Made by a program: the position numbers and the translations under genes. A DNA stretch of 38,717 nucleotides from an uncultured Prevotella sp. (GTDB taxonomy: Bacteria > Bacteroidota > Bacteroidia > Bacteroidales > Bacteroidaceae): contig ONAK01000018.1 in assembly GCA_900315765.1 (NCBI GenBank), positions 1 through 38,717 on the forward strand. The letters run 5' to 3'. Within the stretch, counting starts at the first letter, position 1, and the number at the start of each line of letters is the position of its first letter. Positions 7,235-15,990 of this stretch are shown here, piece by piece. The notes beneath the pieces were generated by a model, which made no database searches, had not been told where the DNA came from, and was given only the letters and a program-made list of their open reading frames with translations.

Positions 7235-9538
7235 TTATTTGCCTAATGCTGACAATTTGTTCTTAATTTTGTCCACATACGCATCAATTGTCGCTACAGC
7301 CACAATATTTACGACATCTCGTACGCTGGCGCCGAAGTCGATAAAGTGGATAGGTTTGTTAAGTCCCATCTGGATCGGGCCGATGATTTCAGCATCGCTT
7401 CCCAGCATCTGCAGCATCTTGTAAGAAGAGCGGGCAGAAGTAAGGTTAGGGAATACCAGTGTGTTAACCTTCTTACCCTTCAGTTTGGTGAATGGATACT
7501 CCTGGTCGCGCAGCTCATTGTCGAGTGCAAAGCTCAGCAGCATCTCACCATCGATAGGCAGATCGGGATACAGCTCCTGCATCTTGGCAACCGTGTTCTT
7601 CACCTTCAGTGCACCTGCGCTGGTGCTACTACCGAAGTTAGAGTGGCTTACCAAAGCGATGACAGGTTTCTCGTTGAAGAAGCGAACGGCTGTGGCTACG
7701 AGCTTAGAGATATCGAGCAGAGCCTCCTCGCTTGGGTTCTCGTTCACCATGGTGTCGGCGATGTAATAAGTTCCCTTAGGCGAGTTGATGATGTGCATAG
7801 TTCCGAAGTGCTTGTACTCAGGACGGATACCGATAACTTCGTTAACAACCTTAATGGTGTTAGAGTACTTGGTGTACAGACCAGTGATGAATGCATCAGC
7901 CTCGCCAGTCTCAACCATCATCATGCCGAAGTAGTTGCGCTCAAACATCTTGTCGTTAGCCTCCTGGAAGGTATAACCATCGCGCTGGCGCTTTTCTGTA
8001 AGAATGCGGGCATAGCGCTCACGGCGCTCCTGCTCGTTGGGGTGGCGCAGGTTTACAATCTCAATGCCGTCGAGACTCAGGTCGAGCGATGCAGCAAGTT
8101 TGGTGATAACCTCATCGTTACCCAGCAGGATGGGGTAGCAGATACCCTCGGCCTTAGCCTGAACGGCAGCCTTCAGCATGGTGGGGTGAACAGCCTCGGC
8201 AAACACTACGCGCTGTGGGTGAGCAGCAGCTGTGGCGTAGAGCTTCTGTGTGAGCTTGGTTTCCTGACCCAGCAGAACTGACAGCGAACGCTTGTACTCA
8301 TCCCAGTCGTCGATATTCTTACGAGCCACACCGCTCTCGATGGCAGCCTTAGCAACAGCCGAAGATACCTCGGTGATGAGTCGTGGGTCAACTGGCTTTG
8401 GAATGAAGTAGTTGCGTCCGAAGGTCAGGTTGTTCACCTTATATACATCGTTCACAACATCGGGTACAGGCTGCTTGGCCAAATCGGCGATAGCGTTTAC
8501 GGCAGCCAGCTTCATCTCTTCGTTGATGGCTTTGGCGTGTACGTCGAGAGCACCACGGAAGATGTAGGGGAATCCGATAACGTTGTTAATCTGGTTTGGA
8601 TAGTCGGTACGACCAGTCGACATCAGTACGTCTGGGCGTGCCTCCATAGCGTCTTCGTACGAAATCTCAGGAACAGGGTTGGCCAGCGCAAAGATAACAG
8701 GGTCTTTTGCCATCGACTTAACCATATCCTTTGAAAGAACATTACCCTTCGACAGACCTACAAATACATCAGCATCCTTCACGGCCTCGGCCAGGGTGTG
8801 GATGTCGGTACGATTGGTGGCAAAGAATTTCTTCTGCTCGTTCAGGTCGGTACGCTCTGTTGAGATAACGCCCTTAGAGTCGAGCATGACGATATTCTCT
8901 TTCTGAGCACCGATGGCCATATACAGCTTAGTGCAGCTGATAGCAGCAGCACCAGCACCATTAACTACAATCTTAACCTTCTTAATGTCCTTATTGATTA
9001 CCTCCATGGCGTTCTTCAGTCCGGCGGCCGAGATGATAGCAGTGCCGTGCTGGTCGTCGTGCATCACAGGGATGTCGAGTGTTTTCTTCAGGCGGTCTTC
9101 GATATAGAAGCACTCAGGCGCTTTGATGTCCTCAAGGTTAATACCTCCGAAGGTAGGAGCAATGCGCTCAACAGCCTCGCAGAACTTCTCGGGGTCTTTC
9201 TCTGCTACCTCGATATCAAACACGTCGATACCACCATATATCTTAAAGAGCAGTCCTTTTCCTTCCATAACGGGCTTGCCGCTAAGTGCGCCAATATCGC
9301 CCAAACCCAGTACTGCTGTACCGTTTGAGATCACTGCTACCAGATTTCCCTTATCTGTGTATTTATACGCATCGTCGGGGTTCTCCTGAATTTCTAGACA
9401 AGGATATGCTACTCCTGGTGAGTAAGCTAGGCTTAAGTCTGTTTGTGTACGATAAGCCTTTGTAGGCTTAACTTCAATTTTACCTGGACGTCCGCTCTCG
9501 TGATAGATGAGTGCGGCTTCTTTCGAGATCTTTACCAT
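7235..9538 (-). CDS. maeB: NADP-dependent malic enzyme fused to phosphotransacetylase domain
   Basis: 767 residues, the usual length for MaeB-type fusions. Residues 1-~430 are malic enzyme: [10 protein letters not shown] with the catalytic Tyr, [23 protein letters not shown], divalent-metal region [22 protein letters not shown] and nucleotide-binding [12 protein letters not shown]. Residues ~430-767 resemble phosphate acetyl/butyryltransferase ([73 protein letters not shown]). It oxidatively decarboxylates malate to pyruvate, giving NADPH. The C-terminal domain in known homologues is mainly a regulatory acetyl-CoA sensor rather than an active transferase. The gene is monocistronic, with its own -7 box and terminator, diverging from the TetR gene. 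Confidence 0.96.
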   Translation of the reverse strand: MVKISKEAALIYHESGRPGKIEVKPTKAYRTQTDLSLAYSPGVAYPCLEIQENPDDAYKYTDKGNLVAVISNGTAVLGLGDIGALSGKPVMEGKGLLFKIYGGIDVFDIEVAEKDPEKFCEAVERIAPTFGGINLEDIKAPECFYIEDRLKKTLDIPVMHDDQHGTAIISAAGLKNAMEVINKDIKKVKIVVNGAGAAAISCTKLYMAIGAQKENIVMLDSKGVISTERTDLNEQKKFFATNRTDIHTLAEAVKDADVFVGLSKGNVLSKDMVKSMAKDPVIFALANPVPEISYEDAMEARPDVLMSTGRTDYPNQINNVIGFPYIFRGALDVHAKAINEEMKLAAVNAIADLAKQPVPDVVNDVYKVNNLTFGRNYFIPKPVDPRLITEVSSAVAKAAIESGVARKNIDDWDEYKRSLSVLLGQETKLTQKLYATAAAHPQRVVFAEAVHPTMLKAAVQAKAEGICYPILLGNDEVITKLAASLDLSLDGIEIVNLRHPNEQERRERYARILTEKRQRDGYTFQEANDKMFERNYFGMMMVETGEADAFITGLYTKYSNTIKVVNEVIGIRPEYKHFGTMHIINSPKGTYYIADTMVNENPSEEALLDISKLVATAVRFFNEKPVIALVSHSNFGSSTSAGALKVKNTVAKMQELYPDLPIDGEMLLSFALDNELRDQEYPFTKLKGKKVNTLVFPNLTSARSSYKMLQMLGSDAEIIGPIQMGLNKPIHFIDFGASVRDVVNIVAVATIDAYVDKIKNKLSALGK

Positions 9539-9581
9539 TGTAGTGTATTATTAATTATGTGATTATTCTGAAATACGGGCG

Positions 9582-9589
9582 CAAAAATA
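9582..9589 (-). promoter_or_regulatory. -7 promoter element of maeB (TATTTTTG)
   Basis: TATTTTTG on the minus strand, 43 bp before the maeB ATG. No TTTG is present at -33. It is divergent to the TetR promoter 20 bp away, so a regulator bound here could affect both. Confidence 0.6.
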
Positions 9590-9609
9590 CTAAAAACTTA
9601 TGAAAAACA

Positions 9610-9640
9610 TTTGGGTTTTTGAATTTTTTTTGTATCTTTG
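9610..9640 (+). promoter_or_regulatory. Promoter of the TetR-family gene
   Basis: TTTG at 9610-9613, a 19-bp spacer and TATCTTTG at 9633-9640 match the full Bacteroidetes consensus. The -7 box overlaps a possible upstream TTG start (9619), which argues for translation from the ATG at 9658. Confidence 0.82.
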
Positions 9641-9657
9641 CCCCAAAATGGATTAAT

Positions 9658-10278
9658 ATGCAAGAAAATAGTGAGATTTCTCAGTACAAATTGGGGCTTC
9701 GCGACAAAATCGTTGATGTAGCAATGAATCTTTTCACCAAGCACGGTATTCGTTTGGTGAGGATGGATGATGTGGCTCATGAGCTGGGTATTTCTAAGCG
9801 AACTATCTATGAGTTGTATGAAAAGAAAGAAGATTTGCTCTACGAGGTAGTGGTGTGTCACTTCAAGAAGCGTCAGGCTGTGATGGCCGAGGTGCTGAGT
9901 CGTTGCAATGACGTGATGGAGATTCTGCTGGAGGTTTATCATCAGAAGGTGTCCGACTTCAAGAACACCAATCCGTTATTCTTCACGGAGATGATACGCT
10001 ATCCTCAGTTGCAGGTATTTCTTAACGAGCAGAATCAGGCGATGCGCCAGCATAGTCTCGATTTCTACCAGCGTGGTGTAGAGGAGGGCTATTTCCGTGC
10101 TGATGTGAACTATCGCTTGGCCATCATGCTGTTCGACGTGATGGGACAGTTCATTATGGAGAAAGAGCTGTATCGCACTTATTCCATCGAGGAGATTTTC
10201 AAGAATATCGTGTTTGTATCTATCCGAGGCATGTGTACCCAGCGAGGCGTACAAGCTATCGATAAGATACTGGGATAA
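9658..10278 (+). CDS. TetR/AcrR family transcriptional regulator
   Basis: 206 residues from the ATG at 9658. The N-terminal helix-turn-helix domain (about residues 10-58) reads KIVDVAMNLFTKHGIRLVRMDDVAHELGISK and then RTIYELYEKKEDLL, a standard TetR DNA-binding domain. The rest is an all-helical ligand/dimerisation domain with no recognisable specificity. TetR proteins usually repress neighbouring genes until a small ligand binds. The divergent partner is maeB, with promoters 20 bp apart, but no efflux pump or other typical target is adjacent. A longer reading from TTG 9619 was rejected because it would start inside the promoter. Family assignment is firm; ligand and target are unknown. Confidence 0.9.
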   Translation: MQENSEISQYKLGLRDKIVDVAMNLFTKHGIRLVRMDDVAHELGISKRTIYELYEKKEDLLYEVVVCHFKKRQAVMAEVLSRCNDVMEILLEVYHQKVSDFKNTNPLFFTEMIRYPQLQVFLNEQNQAMRQHSLDFYQRGVEEGYFRADVNYRLAIMLFDVMGQFIMEKELYRTYSIEEIFKNIVFVSIRGMCTQRGVQAIDKILG

Positions 10279-10284
10279 GGAAAC

Positions 10285-10320
10285 ATAAAAAATCCCCGCT
10301 CTGCTTAGGGCGGGGATTAT
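10285..10320. terminator. Terminator between converging TetR and DUF4301 genes
   Basis: Perfect 9-bp stem AATCCCCGC/GCGGGGATT (10291-10299 and 10310-10318). On the minus strand it is followed by TTTTTTATGTTT, a good terminator for the DUF4301 gene. On the plus strand the tail is only ATTATTATT, so it is weaker. Confidence 0.82.
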
Positions 10321-10330
10321 TATTGATGGT

Positions 10331-11830
10331 TTACTGATGCTGCTCGCGAAGCAGATCGTTAACAGTCTTAACGGGGTTGAATGTGCCCAGAGGAACCTCA
10401 ACAAATACGGTGCTCCAATTGCTCATGGCGCCGTTCCACAGTCCTGGCAGCTCTAGTGCCTTAAGCTCCTTGCCAGCCTTCGACTTGGAAGAGATGAAAC
10501 CTGTGGTCTTGTCGACAAACTCAGGCAGATTGAATGGTTTGCCCTGATAATCCTTCACGGCGCAAACCAAATCTACTGGGTTGAAGTGTGTGCCCTGGGT
10601 GAACATCTTCATGTAAGCCTCGTTGTTGGTGTCAATCTGACTGCTCTCCAGAATCTGCAGACTAACGGTTCCGTCCTGATTATAGGTAAGGAATGGGCCA
10701 CCTCCAGGTTCGCCCACATTCTTTACAACACCACAAACGCGCATTGGGCGGTTCAGTTTGGTGCGCAGATACTCGGCATCCACCTTGTTGTTCTTGGCGT
10801 CGGTGCACAGGTTCTTGCTTACAAATGCGGCAATCTCTTCAATCTGGGCTGGGGTAGCGCCTGCATCCAGAATCCTCAGATACTCAAAGGCCTGCTTCTG
10901 CAGTGTTACCAGCACGCCGGCTATTACCTGCTTCCACTCAACGGTCTCAGGCTTCAAGCGGTCGGGAACCACATTATCGATGTTCTTGATGAAGATAACG
11001 TCGGCTTCAATCTCGTTCAGATTCTCGATAAGCGCACCGTGGCCACCTGGACGGAACAGCAGTGAGCCGTCTTCGTTGCGGAATGGGGTGTTGTCGGGAT
11101 TGGCGGCAACGGTATCTGTTGAAGGCTTCTGCTCGCTGAAGCTGATGTCGTACTTGATACCATACTTCTTTGCAAAGTAGTCGGCCTTTTCTGCAACCTT
11201 AGCCTTAAACAGCTCCATATGCTCGTGGCTCACGGTGAAGTGTACGTGTGCTTCTCCGTTGCTGGCAGCATAGAGTGCGCCCTCTACCAGATGCTCCTCC
11301 ATTGGTGTGCGTGCACCCTCGGCATATTTGTGGAACAGCAGCAATCCCTTTGGAAGCTGTCCGTAGTTCAGTCCCTCGGCCTTCAGCATGTTGGCGGCAA
11401 CGGCCTTGTATTTTCCCTCTGCCATCAGCGCCTTGATACCCTTGCCCTCGTTCTTCTGGCACACAGCGTCGAGAGCCTCGTAGAAGGCAAAGTTCTCTAT
11501 CTGGTCGAAGTATTTCTTCTCAAAGTCGGTAGTTGGTACATCATAGTCGGCATCAACAAATGCAAACATGTTTTTGAACATACGGCTTGCAGCACCGCTG
11601 GCAGGCACAAATTTTACTACTCGCTTGCCCTGAGCCTTATACTCGTTCCATGCTTTTACCAACTTCTGGCGCTCGTCGGCATCAGGGGCAATAATACCTT
11701 TTCCTATGCCTGCTGCAGCCTCTAATTTAAGGAATGGAAAACCTGTTTTAAACTCATTCAACTGATTCTCGATTTGCTCGGGGGTGATACCCTTTTCTGC
11801 AATTTGCTTCAAGTCTTTCTCTGCTAACAT
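10331..11830 (-). CDS. DUF4301 family protein, nucleotidyltransferase-like
   Basis: 499 residues, recognised as the DUF4301 family typical of Bacteroidetes; no established function. There is no signal peptide or membrane segment, so it is cytosolic. Two segments recall UDP-sugar pyrophosphorylases: VVKFVPASGAASRM (~residues 70-83), at the place of the glycine-rich nucleotide loop, and RPGGHGALIENLNEIEADVIF then IKNIDNVVPD (~residues 262-292), like the 'GHGD...AD...NIDN' metal/sugar site. I infer a GT-A-like nucleotidylyltransferase fold, but the canonical LxGGxGTRLG loop is not conserved, so catalysis is uncertain. It is monocistronic: -7 box at 11867-11874, divergent from the RelA-type gene, with a terminator just after the stop. 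Confidence 0.85.
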   Translation of the reverse strand: MLAEKDLKQIAEKGITPEQIENQLNEFKTGFPFLKLEAAAGIGKGIIAPDADERQKLVKAWNEYKAQGKRVVKFVPASGAASRMFKNMFAFVDADYDVPTTDFEKKYFDQIENFAFYEALDAVCQKNEGKGIKALMAEGKYKAVAANMLKAEGLNYGQLPKGLLLFHKYAEGARTPMEEHLVEGALYAASNGEAHVHFTVSHEHMELFKAKVAEKADYFAKKYGIKYDISFSEQKPSTDTVAANPDNTPFRNEDGSLLFRPGGHGALIENLNEIEADVIFIKNIDNVVPDRLKPETVEWKQVIAGVLVTLQKQAFEYLRILDAGATPAQIEEIAAFVSKNLCTDAKNNKVDAEYLRTKLNRPMRVCGVVKNVGEPGGGPFLTYNQDGTVSLQILESSQIDTNNEAYMKMFTQGTHFNPVDLVCAVKDYQGKPFNLPEFVDKTTGFISSKSKAGKELKALELPGLWNGAMSNWSTVFVEVPLGTFNPVKTVNDLLREQHQ

Positions 11831-11866
11831 AATTAAATAAGGTGTTTTTAGTCAAAAAATCTACGG

Positions 11867-11874
11867 CAAAAGTA
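11867..11874 (-). promoter_or_regulatory. -7 promoter element of the DUF4301 gene (TACTTTTG)
   Basis: TACTTTTG on the minus strand, 36 bp before the ATG at 11830; no clear -33 TTTG. Confidence 0.6.
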
Positions 11875-11916
11875 ACCATTTTTTTCGAAAAATGCTAATT
11901 AATTCCAAGAAAAATG

Positions 11917-11924
11917 TATCTTTG
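11917..11924 (+). promoter_or_regulatory. -7 promoter element of the RelA-type gene (TATCTTTG)
   Basis: TATCTTTG ends 18 bp before the ATG at 11943, so the leader would be very short. No TTTG lies at -33. Confidence 0.62.
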
Positions 11925-11942
11925 TAGCGAAATTTATTATTT

Positions 11943-14015
11943 ATGGCAGAAAAATTTGCATTTACATACGAACAGAAGAAACGCATGGCGCAGCAAACGG
12001 CTCAGATTCTTACTGAAGAAATCGGGCTGAAAGGCGATGCCATCGATGCTGTTGAGCTGATACCCGACATCGAAGCTGGCAATATCACCATCGAAGAGGT
12101 TGAGCATACTCACGGCGAGTCTGTTGCCCGAATATTGCGCGGTTTGAACCGCATCCAGCAGCTTTACGATAAGAACCCTGTCGTTGAGAGCGAGAACTTC
12201 CGCAATCTGCTGCTGTCGTTTGCCGAGGATATGCGTGTCATCCTTATCATGATTGCCAATCGTGTCAATCTGATGCGCCAGATACGCGACTCGGAAAATC
12301 AAGAGGCTAAGCTTGAGGTGTCGCAAGAGGCGGCTTACCTCTATGCACCGCTTGCCCACAAGTTGGGCTTGTATAAGCTGAAGAGCGAGTTGGAAGACCT
12401 CTCGCTCAAGTATATGGAGCACGATGCTTACTACCATATCCGTGAGAAGCTGAGTGCTACAAAGTCAGCTCGCGATGCCTACATCGAGCGATTCATAAAG
12501 CCTGTAGAACAGAAGGTTACGGCTGCTGGCATCAAGTGCCACATTAAGGGGCGCACCAAGTCTATCCACTCCATCTGGCAGAAGATGCAGAAGCAGAAGT
12601 GCCCCTTCGAAGGTGTGTACGATCTGTTTGCCATCCGCATCATTATCGACTGTCCTCTGGAGCTCGAAAAGATGCAGTGCTGGCAGGCTTATTCCATCAT
12701 CACCGATATGTATCAGCCCAACCCCAAGCGTCTGCGCGATTGGCTCTCAGTGCCTAAATCAAATGGCTACGAGAGTCTGCATATAACTGTGCTGGGGCCT
12801 GAACAGAAGTGGGTTGAGGTACAGATACGTACTGAACGCATGGACGAGGTGGCCGAGCGAGGTGTGGCAGCCCATTGGCGCTATAAAGGCGTGAAGGGCG
12901 AGACGGGCCTCGACGAGTGGCTCACAGGCATCCGCTCAATGCTTGAGCATGCCGATGGGCTCGATGCTATGGACCAGTTTAAGATGGACCTTTACGAGGA
13001 CGAGGTGTTTGTGTTTACTCCTGCAGGCGATTTGTGGAAGTTCCCTGTTGGTGCCACAGTGCTCGATTTCGCCTATCATATCCATTCGAAGCTGGGCAAC
13101 CAGTGTACGGGCGGTCGCATCAACGGTAAGGTGGTGCCCATACGCTATCAGCTTAAGAGTGGCGACCAGGTAGAGATTCTTACTTCGGCCAATCAGAAAC
13201 CCCGTCAGGAGTGGCTCACTATCGTCAAGACTTCGCGCGCCAAATCAAAGATTCGTCTGGCGCTTAAAGAAACCCAGGTGAAAGATGGTCTCTTTGCCAA
13301 AGAGATGCTGGAGCGCAAGTTCCGTAATCGTAAGATTGAGCAGGACGACAGCATCATGTTTAATGTCATCCGCAAGATGGGCTATAAGGAGGTGAGCGAC
13401 TTCTATAAGGCCATAGCCGATGGTGTTCTTGACACTAACGATGTACTCGATAAGTTCTTGGAACTCAAGGGAAAAGAAACGGTGGTTACAGGAGATAATC
13501 AAGCGCGTTCGGCATCCGAATTTGAGCTTGATGAGTCGAAGATTGCTGGTCTGAACACAGCTATCAACGATGATGTCCTGGTTATCGACCGCAACCTCAA
13601 GGGCCTTGATTATCAGTTGGCCAAATGCTGTTCGCCCATCTATGGCGACGATGTCTTTGGCTTTGTAACCGTGAATGGTGGTATCAAGATTCACCGTTGC
13701 GATTGTCCCAATGCTCCTGAGTTGCGCCGCCGTTTCGGCTATCGCATCGTTAAGGCCAAGTGGAGTGGCAAAGGCTCGTCGCAGTACAGCATTTCTCTGC
13801 GTGTAATCGGTAACGATGATATAGGTATTGTAAACAATCTCACCAGCATTATCTCAAAGGAAGAGAAACTGGTTTTGCGTAGCATCAATATTGATAGCCA
13901 CGATGGATTGTTCAGTGGTAATATCGTGGTGATGCTCGAAGACACCTCACGTCTTGAAGCCCTGCTCAAGAAACTCCGCACCGTTAAAGGTGTAAAACAA
14001 GTAGAAAGAATCTAA
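11943..14015 (+). CDS. relA: RelA/SpoT-family (p)ppGpp synthetase with degenerate hydrolase domain
   Basis: 690 residues with the full long-RSH layout: pseudo-HD region (~1-150), synthetase (~195-315), TGS (~335-400), helical/zinc-finger-like region with CCSP and HRCDCPNA (~560-605), and a C-terminal ACT/RRM domain (~615-690). The synthetase site is intact: GRTKSIHSIWQKM, YDLFAIRIIID, PKSNGYESLH, VEVQIRT and AERGVAAHW. The hydrolase metal ligands are gone: the HD dipeptide region reads LIPDIEAG (H to P) and the later LADRLHNMR motif is IANRVNLMR (D to N at 106). It is therefore predicted to make ppGpp on the ribosome but not degrade it. Bacteroidetes usually carry a second, bifunctional Rel, which would be needed here; it is not in this window. 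The RLRD before the NGY motif resembles the RXKD of bifunctional enzymes rather than the EXDD of proteobacterial RelA. Confidence 0.93.
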   Translation: MAEKFAFTYEQKKRMAQQTAQILTEEIGLKGDAIDAVELIPDIEAGNITIEEVEHTHGESVARILRGLNRIQQLYDKNPVVESENFRNLLLSFAEDMRVILIMIANRVNLMRQIRDSENQEAKLEVSQEAAYLYAPLAHKLGLYKLKSELEDLSLKYMEHDAYYHIREKLSATKSARDAYIERFIKPVEQKVTAAGIKCHIKGRTKSIHSIWQKMQKQKCPFEGVYDLFAIRIIIDCPLELEKMQCWQAYSIITDMYQPNPKRLRDWLSVPKSNGYESLHITVLGPEQKWVEVQIRTERMDEVAERGVAAHWRYKGVKGETGLDEWLTGIRSMLEHADGLDAMDQFKMDLYEDEVFVFTPAGDLWKFPVGATVLDFAYHIHSKLGNQCTGGRINGKVVPIRYQLKSGDQVEILTSANQKPRQEWLTIVKTSRAKSKIRLALKETQVKDGLFAKEMLERKFRNRKIEQDDSIMFNVIRKMGYKEVSDFYKAIADGVLDTNDVLDKFLELKGKETVVTGDNQARSASEFELDESKIAGLNTAINDDVLVIDRNLKGLDYQLAKCCSPIYGDDVFGFVTVNGGIKIHRCDCPNAPELRRRFGYRIVKAKWSGKGSSQYSISLRVIGNDDIGIVNNLTSIISKEEKLVLRSINIDSHDGLFSGNIVVMLEDTSRLEALLKKLRTVKGVKQVERI

Positions 14016-14027
14016 TAACAGTATAAT

Positions 14028-14339
14028 ATGAAGAAGCGTATTTTTATTCTGCCCCTCATTGCTTTTGCACTTGCGTTCGCATCTTGTCGTGGTCGCAGTC
14101 AGCAGCTCACTCCCATCGTCGAGGAGAACATCGAGTATCGCCCATTGGTAACCGATTCGGCTGCTATCGACTCTATTAACAACTCAGGTATGGTTGATAA
14201 CGATGCCGCCCTTGAGATGCCCGATATTCCTAAGGATAAGGATATCGACATGAATGCCAGCGATGCAGAGATTATGGATGTTATGAGTGGCTCTGGCGAT
14301 GGCGAACTGACCAAAGAGGCCGATCCGCTGAAACAGTAG
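14028..14339 (+). CDS. Small putative lipoprotein of unknown function
   Basis: 103 residues. The N-terminus MKKRIFILPLIAFALAFASC is a type II signal peptide with lipobox FASC, so Cys20 should be lipidated. The mature part is short, acidic and low in complexity (many D, E, M, S), with no recognised domain. The residues after the Cys (RGRSQQ) are not acidic, so they do not look like the acidic surface-export signal reported for Bacteroidetes lipoproteins. It begins 12 bp after the RelA-type gene and may be co-transcribed with it. Its stop codon directly abuts that of the converging downstream gene (14339/14340), leaving no room for a terminator. Confidence 0.7.
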   Translation: MKKRIFILPLIAFALAFASCRGRSQQLTPIVEENIEYRPLVTDSAAIDSINNSGMVDNDAALEMPDIPKDKDIDMNASDAEIMDVMSGSGDGELTKEADPLKQ

Positions 14340-15314
14340 CTACTCGCGATAAATCCAGGCTAACAGCTTGTTCACCCATTTGATGGAGAAACGGAACCAT
14401 CGATAGGTGCTTTGCTCCTTACCGCCGAATTTCAGTATGAACTCGCGGTAGGGATTCTTTCCGTATGGCAGTCCTACGTCCATAAACCTCATGTGCTGGT
14501 AGCCCTTTTCGTATGCGTATTTCATCACATCCCACACCACCATCGTGTCTGGGTGCAGGTTGTGGAAGGTTTTTCGTCTGAATGCCGAGTACCACAGATA
14601 CGCGTCGCCCTCGCTGTAGACCACAGCCGCACAACCTATCACCCATCCGTGATATTTGGTTAGAAAAAGCTCTCCGTCGCCGTTTTCCATCACCTTTTTA
14701 AAAAACAGGTCGTCTGGAATAAAACGTTTAGGCTTCAGTATGTTGTGCTTTCTCAGCAGTCGCGAGAAAGCCTTGAAGTCCTCCTCCGTCTTTACCAGTT
14801 CGGTTTTCACGCCGCGTTTGTGCGTGTTGTCGATGGTTCGCTGCAGTTTCTCGGTTATGCGTTCCTCTGGTGCACGCCTATGCAGCGAGTTGTGAATACT
14901 AATCCAGTTCACGGGGTAGTATCCAGCCTGTTTTAGGTGTTTGTAGCCTAACATCTTCTGACTCATGTGGCTCACCTCGATATACAGCACGCGGTTGTCC
15001 AGTTTCTGTGTCAGTGCTCTCAGCATCTCGTCCAGCAGTTCGTCTTTTGTCGTCGGGTCGGCATACACGCCTTCGCCCAGCACTCTACAGTGTATCATCA
15101 GGTAGGGTGGCAGTATCAGCGTGCGATATCTCACTATGCCCAGCATGTGACTCAGCTCATTGCCCTTCTCATCGGTAACCACCACCATATACGGCCGTTG
15201 GTGAGGTGCAGCCTCCAGTACTTCCATCAGTTTTCGGCTGTGGAAATAGCTGCCCTCCTTTAGCGGTGGCAGTTGGCGACACTTAGTATAAATGTTAGTA
15301 ACTAGCTGGTTCAT
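14340..15314 (-). CDS. GNAT/FemAB-like acyltransferase family protein
   Basis: 324 residues from the ATG at 15314. The C-terminal half resembles GNAT/FemAB-type folds: GELFLTKYHGWVIGCAAVVYSEGDAYLWYSA, then a predicted acyl-donor region (HPDTMVVWDVMKYAYEKGYQHMRFMDVGLP) and KFGGKEQSTYRWFRF, the pattern found in proteins assigned to polysaccharide or peptidoglycan-related aminoacyl/acyl transfer. The N-terminal half would be the paired, degenerate GNAT unit. There is no signal peptide; it is cytosolic. The substrate is unknown. A longer reading frame extends to 15341, but it would cross the predicted -7 box (15319-15326). With the ATG at 15314 the mRNA would be nearly leaderless. Confidence 0.75.
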   Translation of the reverse strand: MNQLVTNIYTKCRQLPPLKEGSYFHSRKLMEVLEAAPHQRPYMVVVTDEKGNELSHMLGIVRYRTLILPPYLMIHCRVLGEGVYADPTTKDELLDEMLRALTQKLDNRVLYIEVSHMSQKMLGYKHLKQAGYYPVNWISIHNSLHRRAPEERITEKLQRTIDNTHKRGVKTELVKTEEDFKAFSRLLRKHNILKPKRFIPDDLFFKKVMENGDGELFLTKYHGWVIGCAAVVYSEGDAYLWYSAFRRKTFHNLHPDTMVVWDVMKYAYEKGYQHMRFMDVGLPYGKNPYREFILKFGGKEQSTYRWFRFSIKWVNKLLAWIYRE

Positions 15315-15318
15315 ACTG

Positions 15319-15326
15319 CAAAGATA
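15319..15326 (-). promoter_or_regulatory. -7 promoter element of the GNAT-like gene (TATCTTTG)
   Basis: TATCTTTG on the minus strand, only 4 bp before the ATG at 15314. Transcription would begin close to the start codon, implying a leaderless or very short-leader mRNA. Confidence 0.55.
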
Positions 15327-15338
15327 CGTTTTTTGAGT

Positions 15339-15399
15339 CACGAATTACACGAATTTCACGAATTTTTATAGTTTTTCGTGTTAATTCGCGTATTTCGTG
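15339..15399. repeat. Inverted array of CACGAATT repeats between divergent promoters
   Basis: Three direct CACGAATT copies at 15339, 15348 and 15357 (9-bp period) are followed by three inverted copies ending at 15380, 15390 and 15399 (TTTTCGTG, AATTCGCG, ATTTCGTG). The dyad axis is at about 15369. The two divergent -7 boxes (15319-15326 minus and 15412-15419 plus) are placed symmetrically about the same axis. It could be a regulator-binding array or a REP-like hairpin repeat. Confidence 0.75.
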
Positions 15400-15411
15400 C
15401 CAAAATATCAT

Positions 15412-15419
15412 TATCTTTG
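15412..15419 (+). promoter_or_regulatory. -7 promoter element of the nitroreductase operon (TATCTTTG)
   Basis: TATCTTTG, 23 bp before the ATG at 15443. Its -33 region falls inside the repeat array and lacks TTTG. Confidence 0.6.
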
Positions 15420-15442
15420 CAGCAAAAATTGATATTACGCTT

Positions 15443-15970
15443 ATGACAAGTTTTAAAGATTTGGCGCAGATGCGCCGCAGCCATCGCAAGTTCTCGTCTC
15501 AGGAAATCGACCCTGAGCACCTCAAGCTTATACTTCGTGCCGCCCTGATGTCGCCTACGTCAAAGAGTCAGCGCGCTTGGCAGTTTGTTGTTGTCGACGA
15601 TCCTCTCGACATCGAGAAACTCAGCGACGCTAAGAACATGGGCAGTCAGTTTCTCAAGGGCGCCCCTGTGGCCATTGCCGTTCTGGGCGATCCCATGCAG
15701 AACGACTGTTGGGTAGAAGATGGCTCCATCGCTGCTATCTCTATGCAGTATCAGGCCGAGGAGCTTGGTTTGGGTTCTTGCTGGATTCAGATGCGTGGTC
15801 GCGGTCTCGACGATGGCACTCCTGCCGATGATGTCATCCGTGGCGTACTTGGTATTCCCGATAACTTTAATTGTCTCTGCATCCTCGCCTTAGGTCATTG
15901 GCAGGATGAGCGCAAACCTCAGGACGAAGAGAAACTAAAGTGGGAAAACGTTCACTTGAATAAGTTTTAG
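15443..15970 (+). CDS. Nitroreductase family protein
   Basis: 175 residues of the FMN-dependent nitroreductase fold. The N-terminal MRRSHRKFSSQEIDPEHLKLIL is the usual 'RRSxRxF' FMN-phosphate-binding start. SPTSKSQRAWQFVVVDD follows, then GSQFLKGAPVAIAVLG, a central helix AAISMQYQAEELGLGSCWIQ, and a C-terminal IPDNFNCLCILALGHW that contributes to the flavin site. It uses NAD(P)H to reduce an unknown substrate such as quinones or nitro compounds, probably as a cytosolic dimer. It is the first gene of a probable three-gene unit with the KdsC-like phosphatase (20-bp gap) and Maf; the shared role is not obvious. Family assignment is firm, substrate unknown. Confidence 0.92.
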   Translation: MTSFKDLAQMRRSHRKFSSQEIDPEHLKLILRAALMSPTSKSQRAWQFVVVDDPLDIEKLSDAKNMGSQFLKGAPVAIAVLGDPMQNDCWVEDGSIAAISMQYQAEELGLGSCWIQMRGRGLDDGTPADDVIRGVLGIPDNFNCLCILALGHWQDERKPQDEEKLKWENVHLNKF

Positions 15971-15990
15971 TTTATAGTTCATAGTTGGCA

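Noticed and set aside
15339-15399. CACGAATT array as a small CRISPR
   Set aside because: Repeats are 8 bp with 1-bp spacers and are arranged in both orientations; no cas genes are present.
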